Source: Prostheceraeus crozeri (lineage: Eukaryota; Platyhelminthes; Polycladida; Euryleptidae). Taken from it: DNA of 64,000 bases. Made by a program: the position numbers and the translations under genes. The notes below the pieces were generated by a model that saw only the letters and a program-made list of their open reading frames with translations, made no database searches and was not told the DNA's origin. The stretch covers positions 21,006 through 85,005 of the forward strand of contig CAJQUW010001725.1 in assembly GCA_907163375.1 (NCBI GenBank), read 5' to 3'. Shown here piece after piece: positions 12,111 through 21,530 of this stretch; the stretch's first letter is position 1; every line of letters begins with the position of its first letter.

Positions 12111-12465
12111 CATCGGAATTGCTCCTTCTTAAATTTGTTTGTTGTATGCATCAAGAATGCTTTCAATTATAATGAACAGATCCGTTAAAGGACAGTACAT
12201 CATCACGCTTTGCCCTTTATAATTTTAGTATGAGTGAAGATGTCTATACTAGGGGAATACAAAATTCGCTTACTAAAAACCTCTGTGATGATCCAAAAGA
12301 ACCTGAAATAGAAATCATTCGTGCTGCAATTGTTTGTCAATGTTTCCGCAATAATTAATTTACAGAAGCTTCTCACACCTTACAAGTATCTTGTCGTTAA
12401 GTAGAGAGTATGATTCGCCTCAATTTGCTATTTATGTACATTCAATCTGTAAGGCAAAGGTGATG
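12110..12465 (+). pseudogene. 5' relic of a PAN/C-type-lectin-like gene
   Basis: This stretch aligns with the 5' regions of the three intact lectin-like genes. It has the GCATCAAGAATGCTT block near 12150, then a short upstream ORF (listed separately), then GTAGAGAGTATG at 12402-12412, matching the start-codon context ATAGAGAGCATG of the intact copies. The first residues (MIRLNLLFMY) match the signal-peptide start, but the frame ends after 17 codons and the PAN and lectin-like domains are absent. GTAAGG just after codon 13 resembles a splice donor, so a lost or distant second exon is an alternative to plain truncation. Confidence 0.7.
12230..12358 (+). CDS. Short upstream ORF of the 12-kb relic (42 aa)
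   Basis: An intact 42-codon ORF starting MSEDVYTRG and ending CFRNN. Its middle (GIQNSLTKNLCDDPKEPEIE) aligns without gaps to the upstream ORF at 55312 (EMQNALTESLFDDQGDSEVD), with most changes conservative. It starts 180 bases before the relic main ATG, in the same frame. Whether it is translated is unknown; it is called on conservation among four copies. Confidence 0.45.
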   Translation: MSEDVYTRGIQNSLTKNLCDDPKEPEIEIIRAAIVCQCFRNN

Positions 12466-12556
12466 CGGTATAGTGAAAAATAATGAAATTTTGTCATCCG
12501 CTAAATTCTATTTACGTACGGCAATAATTTAGTCCCAAGGTGACCTGCGTGTTGTA

Positions 12557-12645
12557 ATAATATGGGCCAAGATGGAGGTCCGTAATAGACAATGAATGCA
12601 AGAGGAATCAGTGTCTATTACCGACCGACAGCTAGGTCCATATTA
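12557..12645. repeat. Hairpin MITE-like repeat
   Basis: An imperfect palindrome: TAATATGGGCC at 12557 pairs with the block ending GGTCCATATTA at 12645, and GGTCCGTAATAGACA pairs with TGTCTATTACCGACC around a short loop. No coding content. Confidence 0.65.
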
Positions 12646-13450
12646 GAGGTGTGCATTCGTCGGAAATTTGTCCTCACCACGACATGATGGTTTTCAGCCT
12701 TAACACGAACACGACCGCACTACCTTATCACGACATGACACGAACACAAAATTCAAGTCGATTGCGACAAACACGAAAATAACACGAAGTTTATCTTGCG
12801 AGTTATTCATTTGAAATATGTTTTTCAATGCAAGACACTGGAGGGGACTACACCAGGGGAAAGGAATTCCAAAGTAATACTGAATTAGATTAAAAGCTCA
12901 GCTATTACTGTCAAATCGCTGCAGACCATTGGCCGATCTAAAAGTAATAAGAAGTCGCTATCAGGTTATACTGGACTCAGAGTACACTGTTAATTGTTTG
13001 TGATAAACCCCACTGTTGGGAATGCACGTTACTTGTGACGGAAATGGCTGGATTGGCAACTATGACGTGGACGAGGCGTGCACTGCTCTGCTCAAATTCG
13101 GGTAGTGGGTAGCGCGTTTGGTCTACCAACTTACTGAGGGTCCGTACAGCAGACGTTTGATTCTCGTTGTTCGACCATGTATGTCTAAATTCTATACACA
13201 GAATGTATTTGGATTGGTCTTGCAATTTAGATGTGCAAGTAGATTGAAGGAATACTGTTTATTTGTCTTTCATCATCGTGAAATAATGTATTCTAGATAG
13301 CTTGTCTTTAGCTAAACAGATGAAATCATCCAGCTATCTCGATTTAAAATTTTGCAGTAGATTCTTGTCAACACGAGAATAAAACTCTAATTGGCTCAGC
13401 ACGACACAATACATGATCGTGTTCGTGTCATGAACGCACTATTCTACACC
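12640..13450. mobile_element. Probable hAT-like inverted-repeat element (low certainty)
   Basis: CACGACATGACACGAACAC near 12728 is the inverted partner of GTGTTCGTGTCATGAACG near 13420. The outer ends AGGTGTGCATTCG (12646) and CGCACTATTCTACACCT (right) are partly complementary. It has no transposase. Its right end touches the foldback element that starts at 13444, so the exact border is unclear. The interior contains a tRNA-like SINE head. Confidence 0.4.
13096..13175 (+). repeat. tRNA-like SINE head
   Basis: GTGGGTAGCGCGTTTGGTCT resembles a pol III A box (TRGYNNAGYNGG type), and ACGTTTGATTCTCG about 40 bases downstream resembles a B box. The intervening TACTGAGGGTCCG fits the anticodon-arm region seen in tRNA-derived SINEs of marine invertebrates. 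It is not a functional tRNA gene: the acceptor stem does not close. Confidence 0.45.
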
Positions 13451-14481
13451 TTTTTCCACTCTAGTTAAAAGTTGTTCCGTTCTATTTAAAAATGTTCTAT
13501 TCAGTTTAAAGCCTGTCCCATTCAATTTAAAACATTCAGTTAAGAACGAGCTCTATTCTACTACAAAAACAAAATAACATATAGAAACAATCAATGATAT
13601 CATAATATTCCATGATATATGTACAACATGGAATCTGATGAATAAAATAATACTGATATTCCTGATAAGAGGATCATAAAAAACAATAAACAATGAGATA
13701 TTATACTTGATAAGTGTTCATCAATTCACCAACGTAACACCGTATTGTAAGTCTTGTCGGAGCGGAGCGTTGACAGCCACATTCGGTAACTACATCATCA
13801 GTCATCACATTATCGGATGAAATGAGTCATTCTTAGAAATCGAACAATAGCAAAAGTAAGAATCTTTAGATCGGTTTAGAGCGCCATCATCCCATACATC
13901 ATACACGCACACACTTTTTGAGTGCGCGATCCACACATTTTTATGCTAAGATGCTCGCTCGCTCCGTGTGTTTGGTATGAATGAATAGCAGGAGATAATA
14001 TCAAGTGCTGAGTTAGTCTATTTCATTTGACAAAGTTTCTCGAAGTATACGACGACGAAATCATGAACGGCTCAGGTAATCTGACCCAAACTGAATGCAG
14101 ACTTCGAGTGATGTAGACCATATTGGATAGGGCAGTGAGTGATAAAAGTGATCTAATTGCATGTGTGAGCAATACTAAAATCATGCGCAACGGTTTAACG
14201 CCGTTGTTGTGGATAAGAGAGACTTGCAATACGGAACTTAGTTACATTGGTGAGTTGGTGACTGTCATATTACCTTTGTAGTAGAATAGAGCTCGTTCTT
14301 AACTGAATGTTTTAAATTGAATGGAGCAGGTTTTAAATTGAATGGGACAGGTTTTATACAGAATAGAACATTTTTAAATTGAATGGGACAGGTTTTAATT
14401 AGAATAGAACATTTTTAAATTGAATGGAACAGGTTTTAAATAGAACGGAACAACTTTGAATTAGAATGGAAAATGGTGTAG
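13444..14481. mobile_element. Foldback-type element with subrepeated inverted arms
   Basis: Two long inverted arms enclose about 700 bases. The left arm (13444-13566) starts CTACACC, and the right arm (14277-14481) ends GGTGTAG. Both arms are built of roughly 20-40-base units such as TTTTAAATTGAATGGGACAG and AGAATAGAACATTT; the right arm has more units than the left. The arms end inward at a shared AGAACGAGCTCTATTCTACTA. It has no transposase and no clear target duplication. The structure fits a non-autonomous foldback element. Confidence 0.75.
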
Positions 14482-14648
14482 TCCATTTTGCTATTGCTAC
14501 CCACCCCATTTATAATCTCGATTGCGACTGGCACTTTGCAATCTTTATGATTCTCATTTGCAATTGTCCGTATTGTACATAGTTTCAACAAGGTTGGACC
14601 TTGGGTTTTGGGTCGACCTTGGGTAAGTGATGCAAAACTTGGGTCTTG

Positions 14649-14821
14649 TTGTATATATATATATATATAATTCAATATAATGCCCATCAAATATTTCAGT
14701 AAAAGAAAAACGAAACGATAAAGTTTCCGCTGAAGAAGGAGTCGATTGACGATCTGAAACGCGTTCGGAAAATCTCGTTTTTCTTTTACTGAAATATATA
14801 TATATATATATATATATATTA
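14649..14821. repeat. Hairpin repeat flanked by TA microsatellites
   Basis: TATTTCAGTAAAAGAAAAACGA (14691) is complementary to the block ending at 14796, giving a stem of about 22 bp around about 60 bases. Runs of (TA)n lie on both sides (14651-14669, 14797-14819). It is a small MITE-like element, perhaps in a TA target. Confidence 0.65.
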
Positions 14822-15139
14822 TGCTGTACATATACAAAGCAATGTATAAATAATATAATTATTATTTATAATTATAATATAATTATATATTTATAATTAT
14901 ATTATAATTTATGATAATATAAATAATATAAAAGTTAATATTTTGATTTGAATCTTAGGAGAACTACATGATAAGAGCATAAAGCTCTGATCTTTATCAG
15001 AACTCCACTCAATTCACAGAATTTAAAGTTCGTACATAAACGTTTTGTATTTGCTGTAAGCTTTACATGTATTTTGTTGCATTCGTGCATACTGAATAGT
15101 TTATCAGTTTTATTTATGATTCTAGGTGAGAATCACTAA

Positions 15140-15478
15140 GGGATAATATCGACAGTCCGAAAAAGAAGGGTCGACCAAAAGTAGAAAGCAAAATAAACTT
15201 TTACATATATAACCTTTTACATTACATGATCGAGATTTTACGCATTTGTTGCTTCTTTGATTGTCTGATTATTTGAAATTTCACAAACTGAATGCAGTCT
15301 AAATAGGCGAATCAATCTTCGTCAAAGTCATTTTTTAAAAAACATTTTTCATATATGAAGCGCAAGCGTGTAACACAGCGGATGTATAATGTATAATGTA
15401 TACCGGTAATGTATAATGTCTTTCGTTAATTTTATTTGGTCTTTTTGACGCTTCTTTCGGGGACTGTCGATAATGCCC
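15140..15478. mobile_element. Small inverted-repeat element (MITE)
   Basis: GGGATAATATCGACAGTCC at 15140 is nearly complementary to GGACTGTCGATAATGCCC ending at 15478, and pairing continues inward (GAAAAAGAAGGGTCGACCAAAA with GGTCTTTTTGACGCTTCTTTC). About 340 bases, no coding content. Related CTGTCGA/TCGATAATGCC strings recur to 16180, suggesting further decayed copies. Confidence 0.65.
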
Positions 15479-16850
15479 TGAAATGTGTCGATATTATGGG
15501 AATGCCGTTACAGACCACTCACTTTACTTTCACCTAAAATCCGAAATTAAATCGATGAATAAATACATATATATTCGAGTAAGAATAGAATTTTGAATAT
15601 CATAGTTCCTGTCAAAACGGAGAAATGCCCTGAAACTGTTATTAGCTGTCGATTTTTCCCGACATTTTTCTCGCATGGTCTAAATACATTCAAATCTTGT
15701 AAAGGAAATACTCTTCTAGTAATGGGCAGTAAACAATAATCCTGAGACTATTTAGCATTAGACTATTTAGCAAGTATCCTGTCGAAAAAATGTTCTGCCG
15801 TACCTATCGATAGTGGTGTCGATATAAACCAACATTTCTACATCGGCTCCATTTTACAATATAGCTCAAAACAACCAAAAAAATTTGACTGCGCAGTGAA
15901 CCTATATCCTCCTATGCAATTGAATAGCCAAGCACTTAGCTCTCAGAAGGCGTGTGAAGAAACTGACTGATTTGCACTGATCGAGGCTCTGCATTATATA
16001 ATTCGGCGACTCACTTCACGCTTCGATATCTGTCAGGATGAGCCAATCAGAAGCGCTCGGCGGAGCTTGTTGTACCTTTGAGAGTAAACTGCTTTTTGAT
16101 GCAATTTGCTGCAGGCATGGATGAGTGCCTGAAGCTCTATGGCATCATTTGGAAAAGTGGCTTAATGTCGATAATGCCGATAACAATGCACTCCGTGTGA
16201 TTTATGGGCAAAAGTCTATTGTTGAAAATATATAGCTACAGACAGACACTGTCGAGAAACTGTTGCAGCATCATTCCCTGGTAAAAATAGTGTTGTTGGT
16301 CTCTCAGTTTTGTTTTAACGATAATCACAAGACTTTTGACCTTCGATCGAATAAAGTTGAAACTATATCTGTTGAAGATACAGCATAATTTACATAGTGA
16401 AACATCTGCCACGGAAAGTACATGATCAAGAACTGTGCGCGTATTCAAAACATATTTCTCGATTGTTCCAAATCATCAAAGCAGCACCTCTTTCACATAC
16501 CTGGACGTCATATTTGAAAATTCGAAAGCTTCTTTTGGTAGGTGATATGTACACAACCGGTGTATGCATGTCCTAGTATATTCTTGCGTTTTCCTAACTT
16601 TTTACTAATCAGGCTAAGGGTCATTAAATAAAATTTCTTAATATAGGCAGATTATTAACTTTTAATCAGCGTTCTACAGTTTAATTTTTTTCTGAATATT
16701 TTTTCATTATGTTTATCAAATTGAATAATCAAACATGGTAAAATTAAATGATGAAGGTATGTAACATTTAATGTCAAAGCTTTTTTAAATGATCTTCCGC
16801 TGACGAGGTAAAATGACAGCGGGACATCTTTTTTAATTTCGTTGTCATGT
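15479..16850. other. Non-coding stretch upstream of the 17-kb gene
   Basis: No gene recognised. It contains scattered GTCGATA strings related to the 15.1-kb MITE, and a CCAAT-containing patch near 16040 (GAGCCAATCAGAAGCGCTCG). The conserved upstream block of the lectin-like family (TTTGCATCAAGAATGCTTGC) begins at about 16850. Confidence 0.5.
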
Positions 16851-16971
16851 TTGCATCAAGAATGCTTGCTTGTAAACATTGATTGCAGATTATATGCTTG
16901 AGATTCGCTGAGTACGATTTAATCATGATCATTATCAGCATTACTTGTTTAGGATTTCTATATCAAGGGAA

Positions 16972-17079
16972 ATGAAAGCATACTTAGCCTACAACAGAAA
17001 CTTCTGTGATGTTCAAGCAGACACAGAAGTAGAAATCAATTATGAAGAAATTGACTGTCAGCTTTTTTATAATAAGTAG
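16972..17079 (+). CDS. Short upstream ORF of the 17-kb lectin-like gene (35 aa)
   Basis: A 35-codon ORF starting MKAYLAYNR and ending CQLFYNK. Its second half (TEVEINYEEIDC) matches SEVDVSYEELVC in the two duplicated copies. The homologous position of the other copies' ATG is ATA here, so this ORF would start four codons later. It lies 42 bases before the main ATG at 17122 and is in frame with it. It may be a regulatory upstream ORF; translation is unproven. Confidence 0.45.
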   Translation: MKAYLAYNRNFCDVQADTEVEINYEEIDCQLFYNK

Positions 17080-17121
17080 TTTCTCATTCCTCAAAGCTTA
17101 CCCAGTCGCCAGCAAGAGAGC

Positions 17122-17889
17122 ATGTTTCGCATCGATTTACTACATTGGTTTTTCCTGGCGATCGCAAGCTGTCCAATTGAGGCAATCCAGTATGATGTGA
17201 TAAGTTTTCCTTACACATTTTTTTCTAAGGAGGAATATTCACCGGAAGCAGATATTTGGCTGCAAAAGGGCCGCTCTATCATTGATTGTTTGTCAACATG
17301 TACGGATAGCACTCCATGCTGTGCTGCAATGTTCTTGGATAAATCTGATCATTGTATTATGTTCAAGAAGACGCCAGTTGTTTCGCATAAGCAGAGTGTG
17401 AAAAATGTGTCCACAAGAATTGCTGTCAACCGCAAGTGTCGTAAGTGTTTAACTTCCTACAAGATCAAAATAGGAAGAAATGCCGATTCCTTGAGATATT
17501 ACATCAATAAGCGCATCGTTGCATCAGGCATTTTTATAGACAGAAGATGCCAAAGGCAAGGTGCGAGACCTGCTGATTTAAGAAAAGCCGAAGTGCGTAA
17601 TTCCTTGGTCAAACTTTGGATAAAAAAAATTCGTGATCAGCCAAAAATGTTGTATCCCAATTTGCACCTCAACATCATGCTTTTCAATCGTAAATGGTAT
17701 TGGCTCCCTTTTACGCCTCCTCAAGAAGTCAATATATCTGAATTAACTGATCAAGGATTCAAATGGAATGTTACCAAAGAATACAGAAAAAGGTATATAA
17801 TGTTTAATTTCGTCAGTGCACAACCAAAGATCAGCAACGCGTATGGAAATTCCCTTCGAAACTTCTTCTGTGAATGTCCATTATTTTAG
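17122..17889 (+). CDS. Secreted PAN-like / C-type-lectin-like protein (255 aa)
   Basis: An intact single-exon gene. Residues 1-22 form a signal peptide (hydrophobic WFFLAIAS), so the product should be secreted. Residues about 45-110 hold a PAN/apple-like cysteine pattern (CLSTCTDSTPCCAAMFLDK, then HCIMF). Residues about 138-255 resemble a C-type-lectin-like domain: RRCQ.QGARPADLRKAEVR, a WYW core, W in FKWNV, and a closing FCECP. The EPN/QPD and WND calcium-sugar motifs are not visible, so classical sugar binding is not predicted. It is roughly 60% identical by eye to the two copies at 38.8 and 55.5 kb. No polyadenylation signal or intron is obvious. The role is inferred to be extracellular recognition or matrix; the ligand is unknown. 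Confidence 0.8.
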   Translation: MFRIDLLHWFFLAIASCPIEAIQYDVISFPYTFFSKEEYSPEADIWLQKGRSIIDCLSTCTDSTPCCAAMFLDKSDHCIMFKKTPVVSHKQSVKNVSTRIAVNRKCRKCLTSYKIKIGRNADSLRYYINKRIVASGIFIDRRCQRQGARPADLRKAEVRNSLVKLWIKKIRDQPKMLYPNLHLNIMLFNRKWYWLPFTPPQEVNISELTDQGFKWNVTKEYRKRYIMFNFVSAQPKISNAYGNSLRNFFCECPLF

Positions 17890-17894
17890 TTACT

Positions 17895-18180
17895 AACCAA
17901 GTAGCCGAACGGTTAACAACCCCTTAAGAAACATTTTTCAGTTAACTCTGAAAATGTCCAAGGTTGAATGTGGAAATTATTTTTTTGGCCTACAAGCTGC
18001 TGATTTGAACGCCGAGACCGTGCAATATAAAGTGTATGTGTGGAGATGTATCAGAATGTTGTAGAATTTAGTACAACATGCAGTGTACGAGTATATTACC
18101 AAAATTATTATTGATCAGCCAATAAACAAACGGCTTGGGTAGAAATCATCCTACATAGTTACTGTTACTAAGAATTGCCG
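17895..18180. other. 3' flank of the 17-kb gene
   Basis: Unlike the other two genes, this copy lacks the shared 3' flank. GTAGCCGAACGGTTAACAA at 17900 resembles the A box of a serine/leucine tRNA, and an extra-arm-like hairpin follows, but the anticodon and acceptor stems do not pair. I do not call a tRNA. Confidence 0.4.
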
Positions 18181-18204
18181 AAAAACTGCAATATTGGACT
18201 GAGC

Positions 18205-18910
18205 CAGAGATGTAACCGGTATACCGGTGCCGGTCCGGTATGGGAAATCGGACTGGCCATAATTCCGTTTCCGTCTCATTTGAGAAATTGTGCTTGTCGT
18301 ACAGAGTTCTTGACTTAGAAACAATCGTTGTTATTAAGGTCCAGTTAGGCATGCGATCTTTTAAGCGTATTTATATGGCATTCGGACAAAAACAGCCTAC
18401 ACAAATTTTCGGAGAGTCAAAAAAGGTCCAGGTAGGCCTATTCCGATCAGTGAAACAACCAGGGATTCACAACCAGTCCCTGCGCATGGTATGTTATTGA
18501 GCCTAGTATAAGTGACAATATTATTCCGGGTAGACGATTTGTCCATAGACATCTGCTAGCAGTAGCAAGACCTAAATAAATTTAATTGGATTTCTTGTAG
18601 GCCTATCTTAATTGATAACTTTGAAAGGTTAAATAGCCTCGCTCAGCATCCAAGGAGTTGCTATTGGCATGGAATTGTGACATTCATGCAGTCAGACCGG
18701 TCCGAAAATCTCGGGCTGGTTTCCATCTCTGCTGCAACATAGGGTCTAACACAATAGTAAATGATATCAACTGGTGTGGTAGTCATATATTGGCCTATAC
18801 ATACATGTATATCAACAATAGCCATTTACAACTACATACTGTATCGAAAAGCTCGGTCCAGTAGCGGTCGCTGGTCCGGTCTCGAAAGTTCCGGACCGGC
18901 TACAACTCTG
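18205..18910. mobile_element. Non-autonomous hAT-type element
   Basis: The ends are inverted: CAGAGATGTAACCGG (18205) against CCGGCTACAACTCTG (ending 18910). The flanking 8-mers GACTGAGC and GACAGAAC agree at 6 of 8 positions, fitting an aged 8-bp hAT target duplication. The interior is rich in CCGGTCCGG strings, also inverted between the two ends. No transposase is seen. Confidence 0.7.
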
Positions 18911-18918
18911 GACAGAAC

Positions 18919-19943
18919 CCTAAAAAGTGAAATGTTGTTCTTGTTATCTCTGTCATTTGTCTCTTTGAAATTGTGGGCCAGTAATATAGTTGTTTAGCAA
19001 GCATTCGATGATTTATTGTGGCCCCAGTCCTTCAAACAAAATATCTCAATAGCCAATTTTCTATAGGCATGGAAATTCTCATCTTGAATTCACATTTAAA
19101 AGCAATAGCAGATGTCAGAGGTTCTTTCTGTGCGCGATTATAAAGGATTAGCATGGGAGCACGTGAGTGTTTGTTCCCTGTTCAAATTTAGGAGCAGTAT
19201 ATTTATGAGCGTGGTGTTAACTTTTAACCCCCGCACAACTGGGGTGTTTTTTCGAACGCGCGAATTTCTCCCCTCCCTGCTGATCTCCCAAACTATGGCA
19301 CCAATTTTGCCAAACCACACATCAACCGAATAATCATTGAAAGGGGATTCAGAAAAGCAGCAGTTTTTTTCTAGGGTCATCCGTGGGCTGAGGTGAAGGT
19401 CAAAGTTAAAAAACCGCCAATTTTTAACAAATTTCCATTAGATCACTATTTGAAATGAAAAATGGCAACAGAAACTAATAGACCATACACAAATCGAAAG
19501 ATCTGGTTTATGTGGCTAATAAAACGATGATCATTAATCGCTCTGAGATTACATCATTGAATTAGATGAGGTCAAAGGTAAAATAATTCAAACCTTTAGT
19601 TCAGGTCAAAAATCATTTAAATCGCACATTTTAGTATTTAGTTTCTGCAGGTGAAGAAACAACTCATTCGGTGACTTTTACCGAGACACTGAAGCTAAAA
19701 GCAGTATGATTCTGAAGGATTTCAATAATTGCTGATCAGATGCCGAACTAAAAAATACAAAATAATAAAAAATCATAATTGAAATCTGAATTTCAATTTC
19801 CAAACATGCATGCATAATAAACAGATCATTTCAAATTCAAAGAATTTGCATTTGTGAATATCTCTACGTTAATAGGAAGAATTTCTTATGTAATCTCAAC
19901 TGATTTCATCAAGAATTGATGCCACAATGCATTAGAAGTGAAT
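18919..19943. other. Non-coding stretch
   Basis: No gene or clear repeat recognised. There are only short open frames without domains. Confidence 0.45.
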
Positions 19944-20833
19944 ATATACCGTAATCAGTAATACTCGTATAAGTAAATTGTCTACAATTGGACAATTTCC
20001 AATATCCCTTTGACATTTGTGTATGTGGAGCACGAAATGATCTCAACCGTATTTTAGATTGCAAAAGGGTAGGTTATGTGTCTACCCATTGTTCGTGATG
20101 CTGAAATTGAGCCAATAAGCGAAGCATGCAAAGAGGTGCAAACTGAGCCATGTCTTATACCAGTGGTAAATGACACTTTTGTCCAAACTGGAATTCATGA
20201 TGATGCAGCTAGATCAGATATATCAGCCAGAGGTATATGGGGGAATGTGACAAATACTCGTACTTTTTTATGTACGATTCTTCACTCAGCAATATACGAA
20301 TATAAAACTTTGGAAAAAATAATACTACAACATGAAACAGAAAAAAAAGAAAAAGTATGAAGATCAAATCTTGAATGTCGAGAACAGTACATTCACTCCA
20401 CTAATTTATACAACAGCAGTGCATTCGGGCCACAAACAACAATTTTCCACAAACGTCTTGCATGCCTCATAGCAAGCATACATCATGAAAGATATGCGGA
20501 TGTTATGTCTCCTATCCGAAGGAAGATCAGCTTTGCCATACTCAAAAGTACAGTAATATCAGTGCGAGGATACAGGGGTTCCCCGAAAAATGAATGTCCG
20601 TTATCGGAGATTTCTTTAAATTTAATTCCGAATGTTGACCAATATGAACATTTCTAATCCCCACTCTTTTATGAAAGTCCTGCACTAGAAATTTTAATTC
20701 TAGACTTATGCTGTTAATTTTAGACGTAGAACCTGACTTTTATGACTTGATTGTCTGTGAGTTGTCTCGCATTATTTATTTAATATATACTACTTCTAGT
20801 AAAAAATATATATACGTATATACCGTAATCAGT
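19944..20833 (+). mobile_element. 5'-truncated non-LTR-like retroelement with 16-bp target duplication
   Basis: The identical 16-mer ATATACCGTAATCAGT occurs at 19944-19959 and 20818-20833 and encloses about 860 bases, as expected for a retroelement copied into a target. Inside, a frame from 20076 reads KEVQTEPCLIPVVNDTF and IWGNVTNTRTF. A second frame reads VENSTFTPLIYTTAVHSG, and a third reads RRKISFAILKSTVISVRGYR. I recognise this order (an FTPLVF-like block then a SFALLRS..RGSR-like block) as the tail of an ORF common in repeats of marine invertebrates, but I cannot assign a clade. At least two frame changes make it dead. It ends near a short A-rich run before the second 16-mer. Confidence 0.6.
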
Positions 20834-21051
20834 CAAAATATTCCCAACATTCAAATTTTAGAATAGCTCTCACGCCAAATGCATTGTGGCAAATTTATTA
20901 TCCTTCTGTCAAAAGTTGCATAATGCGTAGAAAGTAATCTATTAAAAATCTGATGGCCATAGCTTGCTTGGTTTAAAAGATATTAAAAAAATGATAAAAA
21001 CTTGCTAAAGCCAGAGACATCTACACGTATGATTAAAACGTACGATGTATG
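20834..21051. other. Spacer between two retroelement insertions
   Basis: Contains AATGCATTGTGGCAAATT, the inverted partner of GCCACAATGCATTAG at 19921, so the 19.9-20.9-kb retroelement sits inside an older inverted repeat. No coding content. Confidence 0.45.
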
Positions 21052-21334
21052 AAGTCAACATCACTCCGGTTTTGAAGTCAACATCACTCCGGTTCTCAAG
21101 AAGGGTCAACGATGTTCTGATGATCCTACTTCATACCGCCCAATATCAAACCTTCGTACTCTATCTAAACTGCTTGAGCGTTTCGTCGCCCGTCAGCTCC
21201 TAATCTATATTAAGGCTCACTCTTTGTTTCCATCCTTACAATCGGCTTACCGCTCTTATCATTCCTGTGAGACGGTTCTGTTGAAAACTACATCTGATAT
21301 TCTGCTTGCTTCTGATAAAGGTGACCTTACCCTC
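21052..21334 (+). mobile_element. CR1-type LINE, 5' part (interrupted)
   Basis: The start of the surviving LINE reverse-transcriptase region: ITPVLKKGQRCSDDPTSYRP, ISNLRTLSKLLERF, then SLQSAYRSYHSCETVLLKTT and a final SDKGDLTL. A 20-base segment (GAAGTCAACATCACTCCGGT) is tandemly doubled at its left edge. The copy is 5'-truncated: endonuclease and ORF1 are absent. The frame resumes at 25776 on the far side of the Ty3/gypsy insertion. Confidence 0.85.
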
Positions 21335-21530
21335 TGCCATGACATGTAGCTACTGCACTTATGGCCAGTGAGTGCAGCGTACAGCCTCACTGTAACCGTA
21401 TTGGTCCGTGAGCTGGCGCGCACGCCAACTTCCCAGGATCCTAGGAGTCTCTCCTAAGACAGACTGGCAGAATTCATTTTGCTACACTGCGAGCAGCACG
21501 CACGTCTTGTTCTTGATGTAAAACATAACA
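21335..21530 (+). repeat. 5' LTR of the Ty3/gypsy element
   Basis: Starts TGCCATGACATGTAGC and ends GTAAAACATAACA, followed directly by a primer-binding-site-like TGGTGTCAGAG. About 98% identical to the 3' LTR. Confidence 0.9.

Noticed and set aside
17895-17990. Possible tRNA-Ser/Leu gene after the 17-kb gene
   Set aside because: Only the A-box-like string and an arm-like hairpin fit. The anticodon and acceptor stems do not pair.
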